From the NCBI RefSeq assembly GCF_000428525.1, contig NZ_AUAC01000002.1, forward strand, positions 992,001 to 1,056,000: a stretch of DNA of 64,000 nt. Direction: 5' to 3'. The position numbers and the translations under genes are program-made. Below, in pieces: positions 17,710 to 25,945 of this stretch. How positions within the stretch are numbered: position 1 is the first letter of the stretch; each line of letters opens with the position of its first letter. Under the pieces are notes generated by a model. That model saw only the letters and a list, made by a program, of their open reading frames with translations. It made no database searches and was not told the origin of the DNA. The stretch is from Hellea balneolensis DSM 19091. Lineage in GTDB: Bacteria > Pseudomonadota > Alphaproteobacteria > Caulobacterales > Maricaulaceae.

Positions 17710-18164
17710 TTGGTGTCCTCAGCGAGTTCTTCACGCGCTAATTTAAGCCAAGTGGATGTTCCTTTTTCACGGTGATCAACTGCAAAATCGATGGATTTGA
17801 TAGCATCTCCGTCTTTCATTCGCGAGGCACCATCCCAAGCCGCGACCCAAACACAGCGCATCTCAGGTTTGACTTCGCACATACCATTAGGGCGAACACC
17901 TCCACAGGGTCCATTACGAATAGTTTTGGGGCAATTCATCGGACAGCTCATGCCTGTTTTGGATAAAGCGCAATTTCCGCACATCTGGCAATCGAACAGA
18001 AAACCTTTCAGTCCCGCTTCTGCCGCCGTGATGGGTTTATCTAACTTTTTGCCAAAGACTTTTGTGACGCCCTTTAACACGGCAATAATAGCTGGGTTCA
18101 CAGTATTATAGAGCCCTTCCATAAAGCGTGAACGACGCACAGACCAAAGACGCACCTTATACAT
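17706..18164 (-). CDS. metV: MetV-like iron-sulfur partner of methylenetetrahydrofolate reductase
   Basis: The 152-residue protein matches the MTHFR C-terminal/MetV family. It holds eight cysteines (59, 62, 65, 74, 78, 87, 96, 104) in the pattern FDCQMCGNCALSKTGMSCPM, CPKTIRNGPCGG and MCEVKPEMRC, enough for two [4Fe-4S] clusters. MetV proteins carry electrons to or from MetF in Moorella-type reductases. It overlaps DUF1638 upstream by eight bases and metF downstream by four. It indicates that MetF here uses a non-pyridine-nucleotide or membrane-linked electron partner, which would suit methyl-THF oxidation. The electron acceptor is not encoded nearby. Confidence 0.85.
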   Translation of the reverse strand: MYKVRLWSVRRSRFMEGLYNTVNPAIIAVLKGVTKVFGKKLDKPITAAEAGLKGFLFDCQMCGNCALSKTGMSCPMNCPKTIRNGPCGGVRPNGMCEVKPEMRCVWVAAWDGASRMKDGDAIKSIDFAVDHREKGTSTWLKLAREELAEDTK

Positions 18165-18792
18165 GGCTCATGCTTTCTTGATTTTTGACCTCTAAGCCAA
18201 ATGATGTGATAGCCGCCTCAAGCTCACCATAACCTGTGAAATGATAGTTATAAGACAGGCCTAATTTATGGGCAGCCTCTTGGGCTTGAACTTGCAAGTC
18301 CTCATCCTCGGTCTGCGCCAAATAAGTCAATTTCTTATAATGCTCGAAATAAGTGTCAATCAGATTAGGGTATCTGTCTATGCCCATGCCCTTGATAATC
18401 AAAGTCTCGAAATGACGCACCAAATAATCGGTCAAGAAAAATGTCCCTAACTCTGCTTCCATCATATGATCGAAATTATTTAGTCCGGAGTAGAATGCAT
18501 AGCAATGCGCGCCCGGTAGACGCGTCGCATTTGGATAGCTTTTAAGTAACCTATCCAAACCGCCGCCTGTACCGCAATCACCATAGCCAATCAGAATAGT
18601 GTTGTACCGCGCTGCGCATTCGTCCAAAATTGCTTTAAGACCAGGAACGATCTTTTCAGGATGATTGTGATAACCTGCCGGCAAACATTTTAGCTCTGCT
18701 TCTTGGCTCACTTGCCCTAACAAATGAACAAGCTCCTTGGCCAATGCACCGCAAGCCAGAATAAGTGTCTTATGTTGGGAGCCGGATCTCAC
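18157..18792 (-). CDS. DUF1638 protein in corrinoid methyltransferase operon
   Basis: The protein is 211 residues, starting at a GTG six bases after the corrinoid-protein stop. It resembles DUF1638 proteins, recognisable by LILACGALAKEL near the N-terminus, the LIGYGDCGTGGGLD segment, and GAHCYAFYSG with a conserved Cys/His pair. Cysteines lie at roughly residues 14, 36, 59, 73 and 97. The family has no established reaction, but it is repeatedly found beside MttB-type methyltransferases. With no RamA or RACo-type reactivase in this window, a role in corrinoid handling (cofactor loading or reductive rescue) is a reasonable guess and nothing more. Confidence 0.72.
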   Translation of the reverse strand: MRSGSQHKTLILACGALAKELVHLLGQVSQEAELKCLPAGYHNHPEKIVPGLKAILDECAARYNTILIGYGDCGTGGGLDRLLKSYPNATRLPGAHCYAFYSGLNNFDHMMEAELGTFFLTDYLVRHFETLIIKGMGIDRYPNLIDTYFEHYKKLTYLAQTEDEDLQVQAQEAAHKLGLSYNYHFTGYGELEAAITSFGLEVKNQESMSHV

Positions 18793-18798
18793 AACGGA

Positions 18799-19488
18799 CT
18801 ATCTGTTCTTACCCATAATGGCTTTGGCGAGTTCAGAACTCATCGCCGCATCGCGGCCATAAGTGTGGGCATTAATGGCATCTGCAAATTCTTGATTAAG
18901 CGGCGCGCCGCCCACCATAACAGGTAACTCTTTGAGAATACCACGTTTATCCAGCTCTTCAATAACAACGCCCATGTAAGGCATAGTTGTTGTTAGAAGC
19001 GCTGACATGCCTAGGATATTTGGCTCATGTTCATCTATAGCGGCAAGATATTCTTCGACTGGCGTATTAATACCCAAATCAATGACCTCGAAACCGGCGC
19101 CTTCAAGCATCATCCCGACAAGGTTTTTGCCGATATCGTGAATATCACCTTTAACCGTCCCGATAACGTATTTCCCAACGCTAGAGTTATTTTCACTGGC
19201 CGCAAGGATAGGACGCAGCAGGTTCATCCCGCCCTTCATCGCATTGGCGCTTTGTAGAACCTCCGGCACAAAAAGAATACCGTCTCTAAAGTCAACGCCG
19301 ACAATACGCATCCCCTCAACCAAAGCATCATTGAGAACCATATTCGCATCCCAACCGCGGTCGAGCAGGATTTGCGTGCCCTCTGTGACCTCTGGAATCA
19401 TCCCATCATAGAGATCATCCATCATTTGAGCCACGAGCTCAGTGTCGTCCAAATCCTTTAGGATAATCTCTTCATCTTGATCGCTCAT
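18799..19488 (-). CDS. mtbC: Corrinoid (cobalamin-binding) methyl carrier protein
   Basis: The 229-residue protein is of the MtbC/MttC/MtgC type. An N-terminal four-helix cap domain (about 10-95) precedes a Rossmann-like cobalamin-binding domain. The base-off B12 motif D115-x-H117-x-x-G120 is intact (GDIHDIGKNLV), followed by ILGMSALLTTTM and VMVGGAPLN, which wrap the nucleotide tail. His117 is the predicted lower cobalt ligand. It would shuttle the methyl group between the MttB-like and pterin-binding methyltransferases. The start at 19488 has a strong ribosome site (AAAGGAGA, 19491-19504 region). It is the second gene of the operon after fhs. The symbol is by family resemblance; the substrate class is not encoded in the carrier. 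Confidence 0.9.
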   Translation of the reverse strand: MSDQDEEIILKDLDDTELVAQMMDDLYDGMIPEVTEGTQILLDRGWDANMVLNDALVEGMRIVGVDFRDGILFVPEVLQSANAMKGGMNLLRPILAASENNSSVGKYVIGTVKGDIHDIGKNLVGMMLEGAGFEVIDLGINTPVEEYLAAIDEHEPNILGMSALLTTTMPYMGVVIEELDKRGILKELPVMVGGAPLNQEFADAINAHTYGRDAAMSSELAKAIMGKNR

Positions 19489-19513
19489 AAATAATCTCCT
19501 TTACCGAATCTCA

Positions 19514-21214
19514 TCATGCAAGGCCGACGATTTGTCCGTCTTCATCAAGACCAATATCCAATGCAGCGGGATGGCGCGGCAGACCAGGCATGCGCATAAT
19601 CGTTCCACAAATAGCCACGACGAAACCCGCACCTGCGTTTAGTGTGGCCTCACGAACTTCGACGGTATGGCCTGATGTTGCCCCTAGTTTTTTAGGGTCT
19701 GTCGAAAAACTGGATTGTGTCTTGGCAATACAAATCGGTAAGTGACCGAATCCCATTTTTTCAACCTGGCGGAATGTTGTTTTGGCTGCAGCGCTAATCA
19801 CAACACTTTCAGCGCGGTAGATTTCCTTTGCGACTTTTTCGACTTTAACTGCAAGCTTGTCAGTATCATCATACATCAGAGTGACAGATGGCTTGGGTTT
19901 TTCAAGCTCTGCCTGAACGGCTTTTGCAAGATCTTCAGCCCCCGCGCCGCCTTCGGCCCAATGACGCGCTATCACCATGGGAACATTTTCTTGATCGCAA
20001 ATTTCTTTGACTACGGCGATTTCCTCATCTGTATCATGGATAAAGTGATTGATTGATACCACAGGCGTCAGACCAAATTTCTTCAGGTTTTGGATATGAC
20101 GCTCGACATTGACGCAACCCTCACGGACAGCTTCAATGTTTTGTGGCCCTAACTCATTTTTCGGAACCCCGCCTTGCATCTTCATAGCTCGAATTGTGCA
20201 AACGAGAACAACGGCATCAGGACGAAGACCTGATTGACGGCATTTAATATCGAGAAATTTCTCTGCGCCCAAATCAGCGCCAAATCCTGCTTCTGTGACA
20301 ACAACATCTGTCATCTTAAGCGCAGTTTGTGTCGCCACAACTGAGTTACAGCCATGAGCGATATTGGCGAAAGGCCCGCCATGTATAAAGGCCATATTAT
20401 GCTCAATCGATTGCACAAGATTTGGCTGAAACGCATCTTTGAGCAGAACAGTAACAGCGCCATCAGCGCCAATATCTCGCACCGTCACGGGTTTTTTCTT
20501 TGACGTCTTCGCCACAATGATGTCGCCAATGCGCTTTTGAAGATCTTTCAGATCCGTCGCCAGACAGAAAATCGCCATAATCTCTGACGCGACTGTAATG
20601 TCAAACCCGCCTTCGCGAACAATACCCTGAGTTGGACCGCCAAGCCCCATCACGATATGGCGAAGCGCGCGGTCATTCATATCAACGACGCGGCGCCACG
20701 TGATACGGCGCGGGTCAATATCTAGCTCATTGCCCCACTGCATGTGATTATCCAGCATCGCTGAAATCAGAGAATGCGCAGACGTAATGGCGTGAAAATC
20801 CCCGTTGAAATGAAGATTAATATCTTCCATTGGTAGAACCTGAGCACGTCCGCCTCCCGCAGCCCCACCCTTCATACCAAAGCAAGGACCCAAAGAAGGC
20901 TCTCTAAGGCAGACCATAGACTTAACGCCGATACGGTTAAGTCCGTCATTCAGGCCAACAGAGGTTGTCGTTTTACCCTCGCCAGCTGGTGTTGGCGTTA
21001 CTGCTGTTACAAGCACTAATTTCCCGTTTGGCTTATCTTTTAGGCTGTCAATATAATCTAAAGATAGCTTTGCTTTGTAATGGCCATAAGGCACGAGGGC
21101 TTCAGCGGGAATGCCAAGCTTTTCTTCCGCCAAAGGCAAGAGACTCTTCATTTTAGCGGCGCGCGCAATATCAATATCTGCTGCACCAGGTGCCGGGAGG
21201 TTCTGTTGTGTCAT
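19514..21214 (-). CDS. fhs: Formate-tetrahydrofolate ligase
   Basis: The 566-residue protein has the signature ATP loop [17 protein letters not shown] near residue 72 and conserved blocks [20 protein letters not shown]-like, [18 protein letters not shown] and [20 protein letters not shown]. The length is normal for Fhs. It joins formate and THF with ATP, or in reverse makes formate and ATP from 10-formyl-THF. As first gene of the methyl-transfer operon and with formate dehydrogenase at 25946-30808, the reverse, ATP-yielding direction is likely here. The gene is divergent from dddP across 203 bases. FolD, needed between MetF and Fhs, is not in the window. Confidence 0.95.
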   Translation of the reverse strand: MTQQNLPAPGAADIDIARAAKMKSLLPLAEEKLGIPAEALVPYGHYKAKLSLDYIDSLKDKPNGKLVLVTAVTPTPAGEGKTTTSVGLNDGLNRIGVKSMVCLREPSLGPCFGMKGGAAGGGRAQVLPMEDINLHFNGDFHAITSAHSLISAMLDNHMQWGNELDIDPRRITWRRVVDMNDRALRHIVMGLGGPTQGIVREGGFDITVASEIMAIFCLATDLKDLQKRIGDIIVAKTSKKKPVTVRDIGADGAVTVLLKDAFQPNLVQSIEHNMAFIHGGPFANIAHGCNSVVATQTALKMTDVVVTEAGFGADLGAEKFLDIKCRQSGLRPDAVVLVCTIRAMKMQGGVPKNELGPQNIEAVREGCVNVERHIQNLKKFGLTPVVSINHFIHDTDEEIAVVKEICDQENVPMVIARHWAEGGAGAEDLAKAVQAELEKPKPSVTLMYDDTDKLAVKVEKVAKEIYRAESVVISAAAKTTFRQVEKMGFGHLPICIAKTQSSFSTDPKKLGATSGHTVEVREATLNAGAGFVVAICGTIMRMPGLPRHPAALDIGLDEDGQIVGLA

Positions 21215-21376
21215 GCCTGAAAGCCTATCGTAATTTTATTTAAAACTAGAGAAAAAAAAGCATATAACTTTTCAATAAACGTCAAATAGTTTACAAAAAA
21301 CGACGTAGCCGATTTTTCCTCATACAGGCCTTTAGCACCTGAAATCGCACCTGCACTTATGAATGGAATAATAAAT

Positions 21377-21397
21377 TTGAATGGTTCTCTCATTCAA
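21377..21397. promoter_or_regulatory. Inverted repeat TTGAATG-N7-CATTCAA upstream of dddP
   Basis: The perfect 7-base arms at 21377-21383 and 21391-21397 sit 20 bases before the first dddP start. An extra copy of the GAATGG core is at 21361-21366. The placement suits an operator or a 5' hairpin acting on dddP, or an fhs upstream site. No other recognisable riboswitch or element is visible in the 203-base fhs/dddP gap. Confidence 0.35.
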
Positions 21398-21417
21398 GAC
21401 AGCAGCTATACGCCTCC

Positions 21418-22794
21418 ATGGCCAATTGCTGTATCTGCTTTGCTATGAGATTTTCGCAAACGCCTTTGACAAGACCGCCATCAGAGTTACGCCGTAAAAT
21501 CGGACCTCAATTTCAAGCGGATATAGAAGCCCGCCGCGCTTCATTTGATAGCCCCGAAATAGGCCCGACCTTGCGAGCGATGACAGAACTAGCGGAACTA
21601 GGGTTATCTCTGCCTGATCTTGCGAAAATGCGTCACTATCGCAGAGGCCGCATCATGGCAGAACTTCGAAAACACCGCCTTGGAGGGATGTTATTATTTG
21701 ACCCTATCAATATTCGCTACGCCACAGATTCGATGAATATGCAAGTCTGGACCCTGCATAATCTCGCCCGCGCCGCCTTCATTAGCTCAGAGGGTTATAT
21801 TGTGCTGTGGGATTTTGTGCATTGCGAGCATATGACCAAGCACCTGCCTTTAATAAACGAAGTACGCAGTGGGGCCGGAGCCTTCTATTTTGAACATGGC
21901 GCAGAAGAAGCTTCTCAAGGCTCAAAGTTCGCGCAAGAAATAAAAGATGTGATGGCGCAACATGGCTGTGAAGGCCGCATCGCTATTGATCGTATGGATA
22001 TAGCTATCTCCCAAAGCTTTCAGGATAAAAATATCTACTATGTTCCGGGACAACCCATCATGGAACAGGCGCGCCTAATCAAAGGCCCCGATGAGATAAA
22101 AGCCATGAAATGCGCGGCTGCAGCCTGCGAACTTGCCGTTAAGAAGATGCATGAAGCTTTAGAGCCGGGACTTGCTGAAGTTGAGCTTTGGGCGGTGCTT
22201 CACCATGAAAATATTGCGCGCGGCGGAGAATGGATAGAAACGCGCATTCTTTCTTCCGGCCCCCGAACAAATCCTTGGATGCAGGAAGCTGGCCCTCGGA
22301 TCATAAAAGACGGAGAGCTCTTGGCTTTTGATACTGACTTGATCGGGCTTTACGGAATGTGCTGTGACATGTCGCGCACCTGGTTGGTAGGCGATGGCAA
22401 CGGAACAGCCGAGCAGAAAGATTGTTACCAAATAGCCTATGATCACATCAACGAAAATACAACCCTACTAAAACCGGGCATTTCATTTAATGAACTCACA
22501 TTTAAAGGTCATGTTTTACCTGAAGCGTTTCAAGATCAAAAATATTGTGTGAAAATGCATGGTGTCGGATTATGCGATGAGTATCCCAGTATTTATTATG
22601 AAGACCACTTCATAGAAGGAGCATTTGAAGGTGAATTACAGCCTGGTATGACATTATGCGTTGAGGCTTATATAGGTAAAGTCGGCGGCATTGACGGCGT
22701 GAAACTTGAAAATCAAATCCTGATAACCGAGGATGGATATGAAAACCTAACGCCCTATCCCTATGAAGAACGGCTGTTGTATCATGCTCACTAA
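21418..22794 (+). CDS. dddP: DMSP lyase DddP (M24 metallopeptidase-fold)
   Basis: The 458-residue M24-fold protein closely follows DddP. The metal ligands and catalytic residues reported for Roseobacter denitrificans DddP (D295, D297, D307, H371, E406, E421, catalytic D377 and Y366) all fall here at a constant offset of ten: D305, D307, D317, H381, E416, E431, D387 and Y376. Other hallmarks are LLFDPINIRYATDSMNMQVW, GGEWIETRILSSGPRTNPW and MHGVGLCDE. DddP cleaves dimethylsulfoniopropionate to DMS and acrylate in the cytoplasm. An ATG at 21445 is an alternative start giving 449 residues. It is followed by a GlxA-type regulator in the same direction and is divergent from fhs. Confidence 0.9.
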   Translation: MANCCICFAMRFSQTPLTRPPSELRRKIGPQFQADIEARRASFDSPEIGPTLRAMTELAELGLSLPDLAKMRHYRRGRIMAELRKHRLGGMLLFDPINIRYATDSMNMQVWTLHNLARAAFISSEGYIVLWDFVHCEHMTKHLPLINEVRSGAGAFYFEHGAEEASQGSKFAQEIKDVMAQHGCEGRIAIDRMDIAISQSFQDKNIYYVPGQPIMEQARLIKGPDEIKAMKCAAAACELAVKKMHEALEPGLAEVELWAVLHHENIARGGEWIETRILSSGPRTNPWMQEAGPRIIKDGELLAFDTDLIGLYGMCCDMSRTWLVGDGNGTAEQKDCYQIAYDHINENTTLLKPGISFNELTFKGHVLPEAFQDQKYCVKMHGVGLCDEYPSIYYEDHFIEGAFEGELQPGMTLCVEAYIGKVGGIDGVKLENQILITEDGYENLTPYPYEERLLYHAH

Positions 22795-22836
22795 CCCATC
22801 GCCCAAACACAGCTATACAGAGTTTGTTTCACATTA

Positions 22837-23796
22837 ATGTTTGGCCAAGGACCACATAATCGAAGCCAGAAAATCGGTTTCATTCTGATACCTGATTTTT
22901 CAATGATGGCCTTTACGGCCTGTATTGAACCTTTGCGCACTGCCAATCGCCTCAGCCGAAAACCTCTTTATGACTGGCAAGCCCTGAGCCTTGACGGGCA
23001 GCCCGTGAAAGCCAGCAATCAGGTGACAATAACACCCGATAATGCATCTTCTGATATCACGGATTGTGATGTGATATTTATCTGTGCAGGCTTGCGCCCC
23101 CGCCGTTTTTTAACGCCTCAATTAAGTGCAGAAATAAGACGGTTTAATCGAAAAGGCATGCCGATTGGGTCTGTGTGCACAGGCTCAGAAGCCTTAGCTT
23201 ATGCGGGCGTTTTGACAGGACATCGCTGCACCATACATTGGGAGAATATTGAAACTTTCAAAGAGCTTTACCCGGCACTTGAGATCACAGCGACCTTGTT
23301 CGAAATTGATCGCAAACGTTACACATGTTCGGGCGGGACGGCCCCAATTGACATGATGATACACTCTATAAGGCTTGATCATGGTGATGCTCTGGCGCAA
23401 AACGTGGCTGAGCAACTCCTGCATAATTTTGTGCGAGAACCTCATCATAATCAGCGCATGGCAATTGATCACCGCACTGGACTCAATCACCCCAAACTCC
23501 TCGCAGCTATTGGCTATATGGAAGCTTATATAGAAGAGCCACTATCTTTAGTCAGGCTAGCTCAGAAAGTAGAGCTATCATTGCGGCAGTTAGAGCGCTT
23601 GTTTAAAGCGCAGCTCAATACCTCCCCGGGAAAATATTACCTCAATTTACGGCTTGAGCGGGCGCGGCATTTTCTGCGCCAAACTGGCATGTCAGTCATG
23701 GAAATCGGACTTGCAAGCGGATTTAACTCAGCCTCAAATTTCTCACGCTGTTATAAAGCACAATTCGGTCACTCACCGCACCAAGAGCGCTTATAA
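22837..23796 (+). CDS. GlxA-type transcriptional regulator (DJ-1/PfpI domain plus AraC HTH), GbdR/CdhR-like
   Basis: The 319-residue protein has an N-terminal class I glutamine-amidotransferase-like (DJ-1/PfpI) domain, residues about 10-185, with the nucleophile-elbow motif GSVCTGSEALAYAG. An AraC-type helix-turn-helix pair follows at about 220-315 (LAQKVELSLRQLERLFKAQ and MEIGLASGFNSASNFSRCYKAQFGHSP). This is the architecture of GbdR, SouR and CdhR, which sense glycine betaine/dimethylglycine, sarcosine or carnitine. Lying amid betaine and DMSP genes, it probably controls some of them. Which ligand it binds cannot be read from sequence. It ends in a six-base convergent overlap with the MFS gene. 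Confidence 0.87.
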   Translation: MFGQGPHNRSQKIGFILIPDFSMMAFTACIEPLRTANRLSRKPLYDWQALSLDGQPVKASNQVTITPDNASSDITDCDVIFICAGLRPRRFLTPQLSAEIRRFNRKGMPIGSVCTGSEALAYAGVLTGHRCTIHWENIETFKELYPALEITATLFEIDRKRYTCSGGTAPIDMMIHSIRLDHGDALAQNVAEQLLHNFVREPHHNQRMAIDHRTGLNHPKLLAAIGYMEAYIEEPLSLVRLAQKVELSLRQLERLFKAQLNTSPGKYYLNLRLERARHFLRQTGMSVMEIGLASGFNSASNFSRCYKAQFGHSPHQERL

Positions 23797-25032
23797 CTTT
23801 TTCTTCCGCTTTAGAAGGTTACGTGGATCCGTTCGCAAAATCAGCATCATGGAACGCGGACGCGCGACATTGACGTAATCTCCGCCTTCTGCTGGTTTAC
23901 GTTGAGATGTACGGTAAAGAGCATAAACCACCAATCCGGCATGCACAGCAGCCGTAAAAGCAAACATGGCCGAAGCGGTGTATAGCGACATGATAACTGG
24001 CGCAATAGAAGGACCTACAACAGAGCCAATTCCGTAGATTAGAAACAAACCGCCGCTAATCGCAACGAATTCATGAGGCTCAGCATAGTCATTTGCCAAA
24101 GCTGCCGAAAGACCAAAGAGCTGCATGGCAAATGCGCCGTAAAGGGCTCCGCCTAGGAGCAGCATCATTTGAGATTTAGGTGCATATTGCCAAAGAAAGA
24201 CGCCCGCCCCTACGCTGAGAACTGACATGACAATAATCATTATACGGCGCCCAAATTTATCCGAAAGAACTCCGACCGGCCATTGCAAAAAGGCCCCAGC
24301 GGCAATGGCGAGGCTCATAAATGTCGAAACAACAATTATCGGATGGCCGAGCTGCTTTACAAAGACAGGCGCAACACCCCAGAAAGAGCCATTAGACAAG
24401 CCCACAGCAAAACACCCGGCAACCGCAAGCGGAGAGGTTTTGATGAGTTTTTTCAAGTTAAGCGAAGTTTGCGAAACCGCTACAGGCGCTTTGGAGGTTG
24501 AGACTGAAATAGGAAATATCGCCATCGAAATACAAATCGCTACGATTGAAAACAAAACGAAATCTTTGGGGTCTGCTAAAGTCAGCATGAACTGCCCGGC
24601 TGTCACTGCGCCTAAGTCAACCATACGGTAAACGGCTAAGACCTGCCCTCTTTTTTCATTCGGGGCTTGTTCGTTGATCCAGCTCTCAATCAGCATATAC
24701 AGCCCAGCAAAGCTGAAACCCGTAATGACCCGCAAAATCAGCCATGTCGGGACATTGATTAGCAAAACATGAGTCAGTGTGGCCGCCGCCGTCAAAGCTG
24801 ATAATGCGGCGAAAACCCTGACATGGCCAACACGTTTAACCAAATAAGGCGTTCCAATACAGCCTCCAATAAAGCCTGCAAAATATGCCGAAGTTAAAAG
24901 CCCAATTGCGACAAGAGGAAAGCCCTCGGCTTCCGCGCGAATAGCGATCAATGTGGAGAGCAAACCTCCGCCCGCAAGCAGGATTGCGGCTGAAATTAAC
25001 AGCGCCCCAATAGAGCTCAGAACAGCCCGCAT
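23791..25032 (-). CDS. MFS transporter (YcaD/CynX-like)
   Basis: The 413-residue protein is strongly hydrophobic with about twelve predicted transmembrane helices. It has the MFS loop motif GTPYLVKRVGHVRVF between helices 2 and 3 and its second-half counterpart GVLSDKFGRRIMI. It has no signal peptide beyond the first helix and would sit in the inner membrane. It lies downstream of fdhD on the same strand after a 121-base gap that contains only a small CGCC-TTAT-GGCG hairpin (25083-25094), so co-transcription is uncertain. The family resembles sugar/efflux or cyanate-type MFS proteins; the substrate is unknown. Confidence 0.83.
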   Translation of the reverse strand: MRAVLSSIGALLISAAILLAGGGLLSTLIAIRAEAEGFPLVAIGLLTSAYFAGFIGGCIGTPYLVKRVGHVRVFAALSALTAAATLTHVLLINVPTWLILRVITGFSFAGLYMLIESWINEQAPNEKRGQVLAVYRMVDLGAVTAGQFMLTLADPKDFVLFSIVAICISMAIFPISVSTSKAPVAVSQTSLNLKKLIKTSPLAVAGCFAVGLSNGSFWGVAPVFVKQLGHPIIVVSTFMSLAIAAGAFLQWPVGVLSDKFGRRIMIIVMSVLSVGAGVFLWQYAPKSQMMLLLGGALYGAFAMQLFGLSAALANDYAEPHEFVAISGGLFLIYGIGSVVGPSIAPVIMSLYTASAMFAFTAAVHAGLVVYALYRTSQRKPAEGGDYVNVARPRSMMLILRTDPRNLLKRKKKL

Positions 25033-25153
25033 TGCCTTACATCCTGTTAGGCGGTCTAAAGCCGCGCATTTAATTCTTATTTCGCCTTATGGCGGCTTTC
25101 AAAATTTAGCAAGCCAGAAAAGGCGCATAACTCTATAACTTAAACCTTTATTG

Positions 25154-25945
25154 TTATCCGCTTATTTTAACGCCTTGATTTTCAAAGCGCGCATAAAGGG
25201 CCATATTTGCCTCTGTCGCCTTACGCGTTGCAAAAGCTGTCGGGCCAGACATAGAGAGTATCGCCTGAACGCCGCGCCGGGCGGCTTTCTCCACGATTTC
25301 ATAAGAACAGCGGCTCGACATCAAGACAAAACCTTCTGTTACATTGGTGTTCTTTTGGGCCATCGCCCCTAAAAGCTTATCAAGCGCATTATGCCTACCG
25401 ACATCTTCGCGGCTGAGTTCAATATCGCCTTGCTGCGTCACCCAAGCCGCCGCATGGACACTATGTGTTTGAGCGTTGAGAGGTTGTAGCTGCCTTAGGG
25501 ATGTCATCGCTTTGGCCATGGCCTCTTTCGATAAATCTATCGGGGTTTGCGCGATCTTTGGCAAAACCTTGAAAAGTGTATCGGCATTCTCAAGCCCGCA
25601 TAATCCGCAGCTGGCCGAGCCAACTAAGTTACGGCGACGCTGCGTGATATCAAGTCTTTCAAGCGCGTGCTTTTTGATCTTAAATCTTAGATCAGCCCCC
25701 TTTTCAGATATGTAAATATCAAGGGAAAGGACGTCATTAGGTGTTTTAATAACCTCTTCGGTTAAGGCGAAGCCTAGACCAAAATCTGTTAAGTCATGAG
25801 GCGTTCCCATCATCACAGCGTAGTTCCGCCGATTAAAGACCAAGGCTATCGGGACTTCTTCGGGTATGAACCAGTCTTGGTCCCCTGCCTTTACGGAATG
25901 CGAGACTGCAAGATGTTCCCCGTGAACTTTTACGGGGAAAACCAT
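25154..25945 (-). CDS. fdhD: Formate dehydrogenase accessory sulfurtransferase FdhD
   Basis: The 263-residue FdhD family protein has the conserved C-x-x-C motif in GSASCGLCGLE near residue 113, EVPIALVFNRRNYAVMMGTP near the N-terminus, and SREDVGRHNALDKLLG and SSRCSYEIVEKAARRG in the C-terminal half. FdhD moves sulfur from the cysteine desulfurase to the molybdenum cofactor, which formate dehydrogenase needs for activity. It begins directly after the stop of the alpha subunit gene, fitting the fdsGBA-C order. No small FdsD-type subunit gene is visible after it. Confidence 0.93.
   Translation of the reverse strand: MVFPVKVHGEHLAVSHSVKAGDQDWFIPEEVPIALVFNRRNYAVMMGTPHDLTDFGLGFALTEEVIKTPNDVLSLDIYISEKGADLRFKIKKHALERLDITQRRRNLVGSASCGLCGLENADTLFKVLPKIAQTPIDLSKEAMAKAMTSLRQLQPLNAQTHSVHAAAWVTQQGDIELSREDVGRHNALDKLLGAMAQKNTNVTEGFVLMSSRCSYEIVEKAARRGVQAILSMSGPTAFATRKATEANMALYARFENQGVKISG

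Noticed and set aside
21211-21393. Short minus-strand reading frame of 60 codons in the fhs/dddP gap
   Set aside because: AT-rich, no ribosome site, overlaps the fhs start, and no recognisable protein sequence. More likely promoter DNA.
21215-21417. Cobalamin, SAM or glycine riboswitch ahead of fhs
   Set aside because: I looked for the conserved cores and stem arrangement and saw none. Only a simple 7-7-7 inverted repeat is present.
25033-25153. Strong terminator between fdhD and the MFS gene
   Set aside because: The CGCC-TTAT-GGCG hairpin at 25083-25094 has a 4-base stem and no T run on the minus strand, too weak to call.
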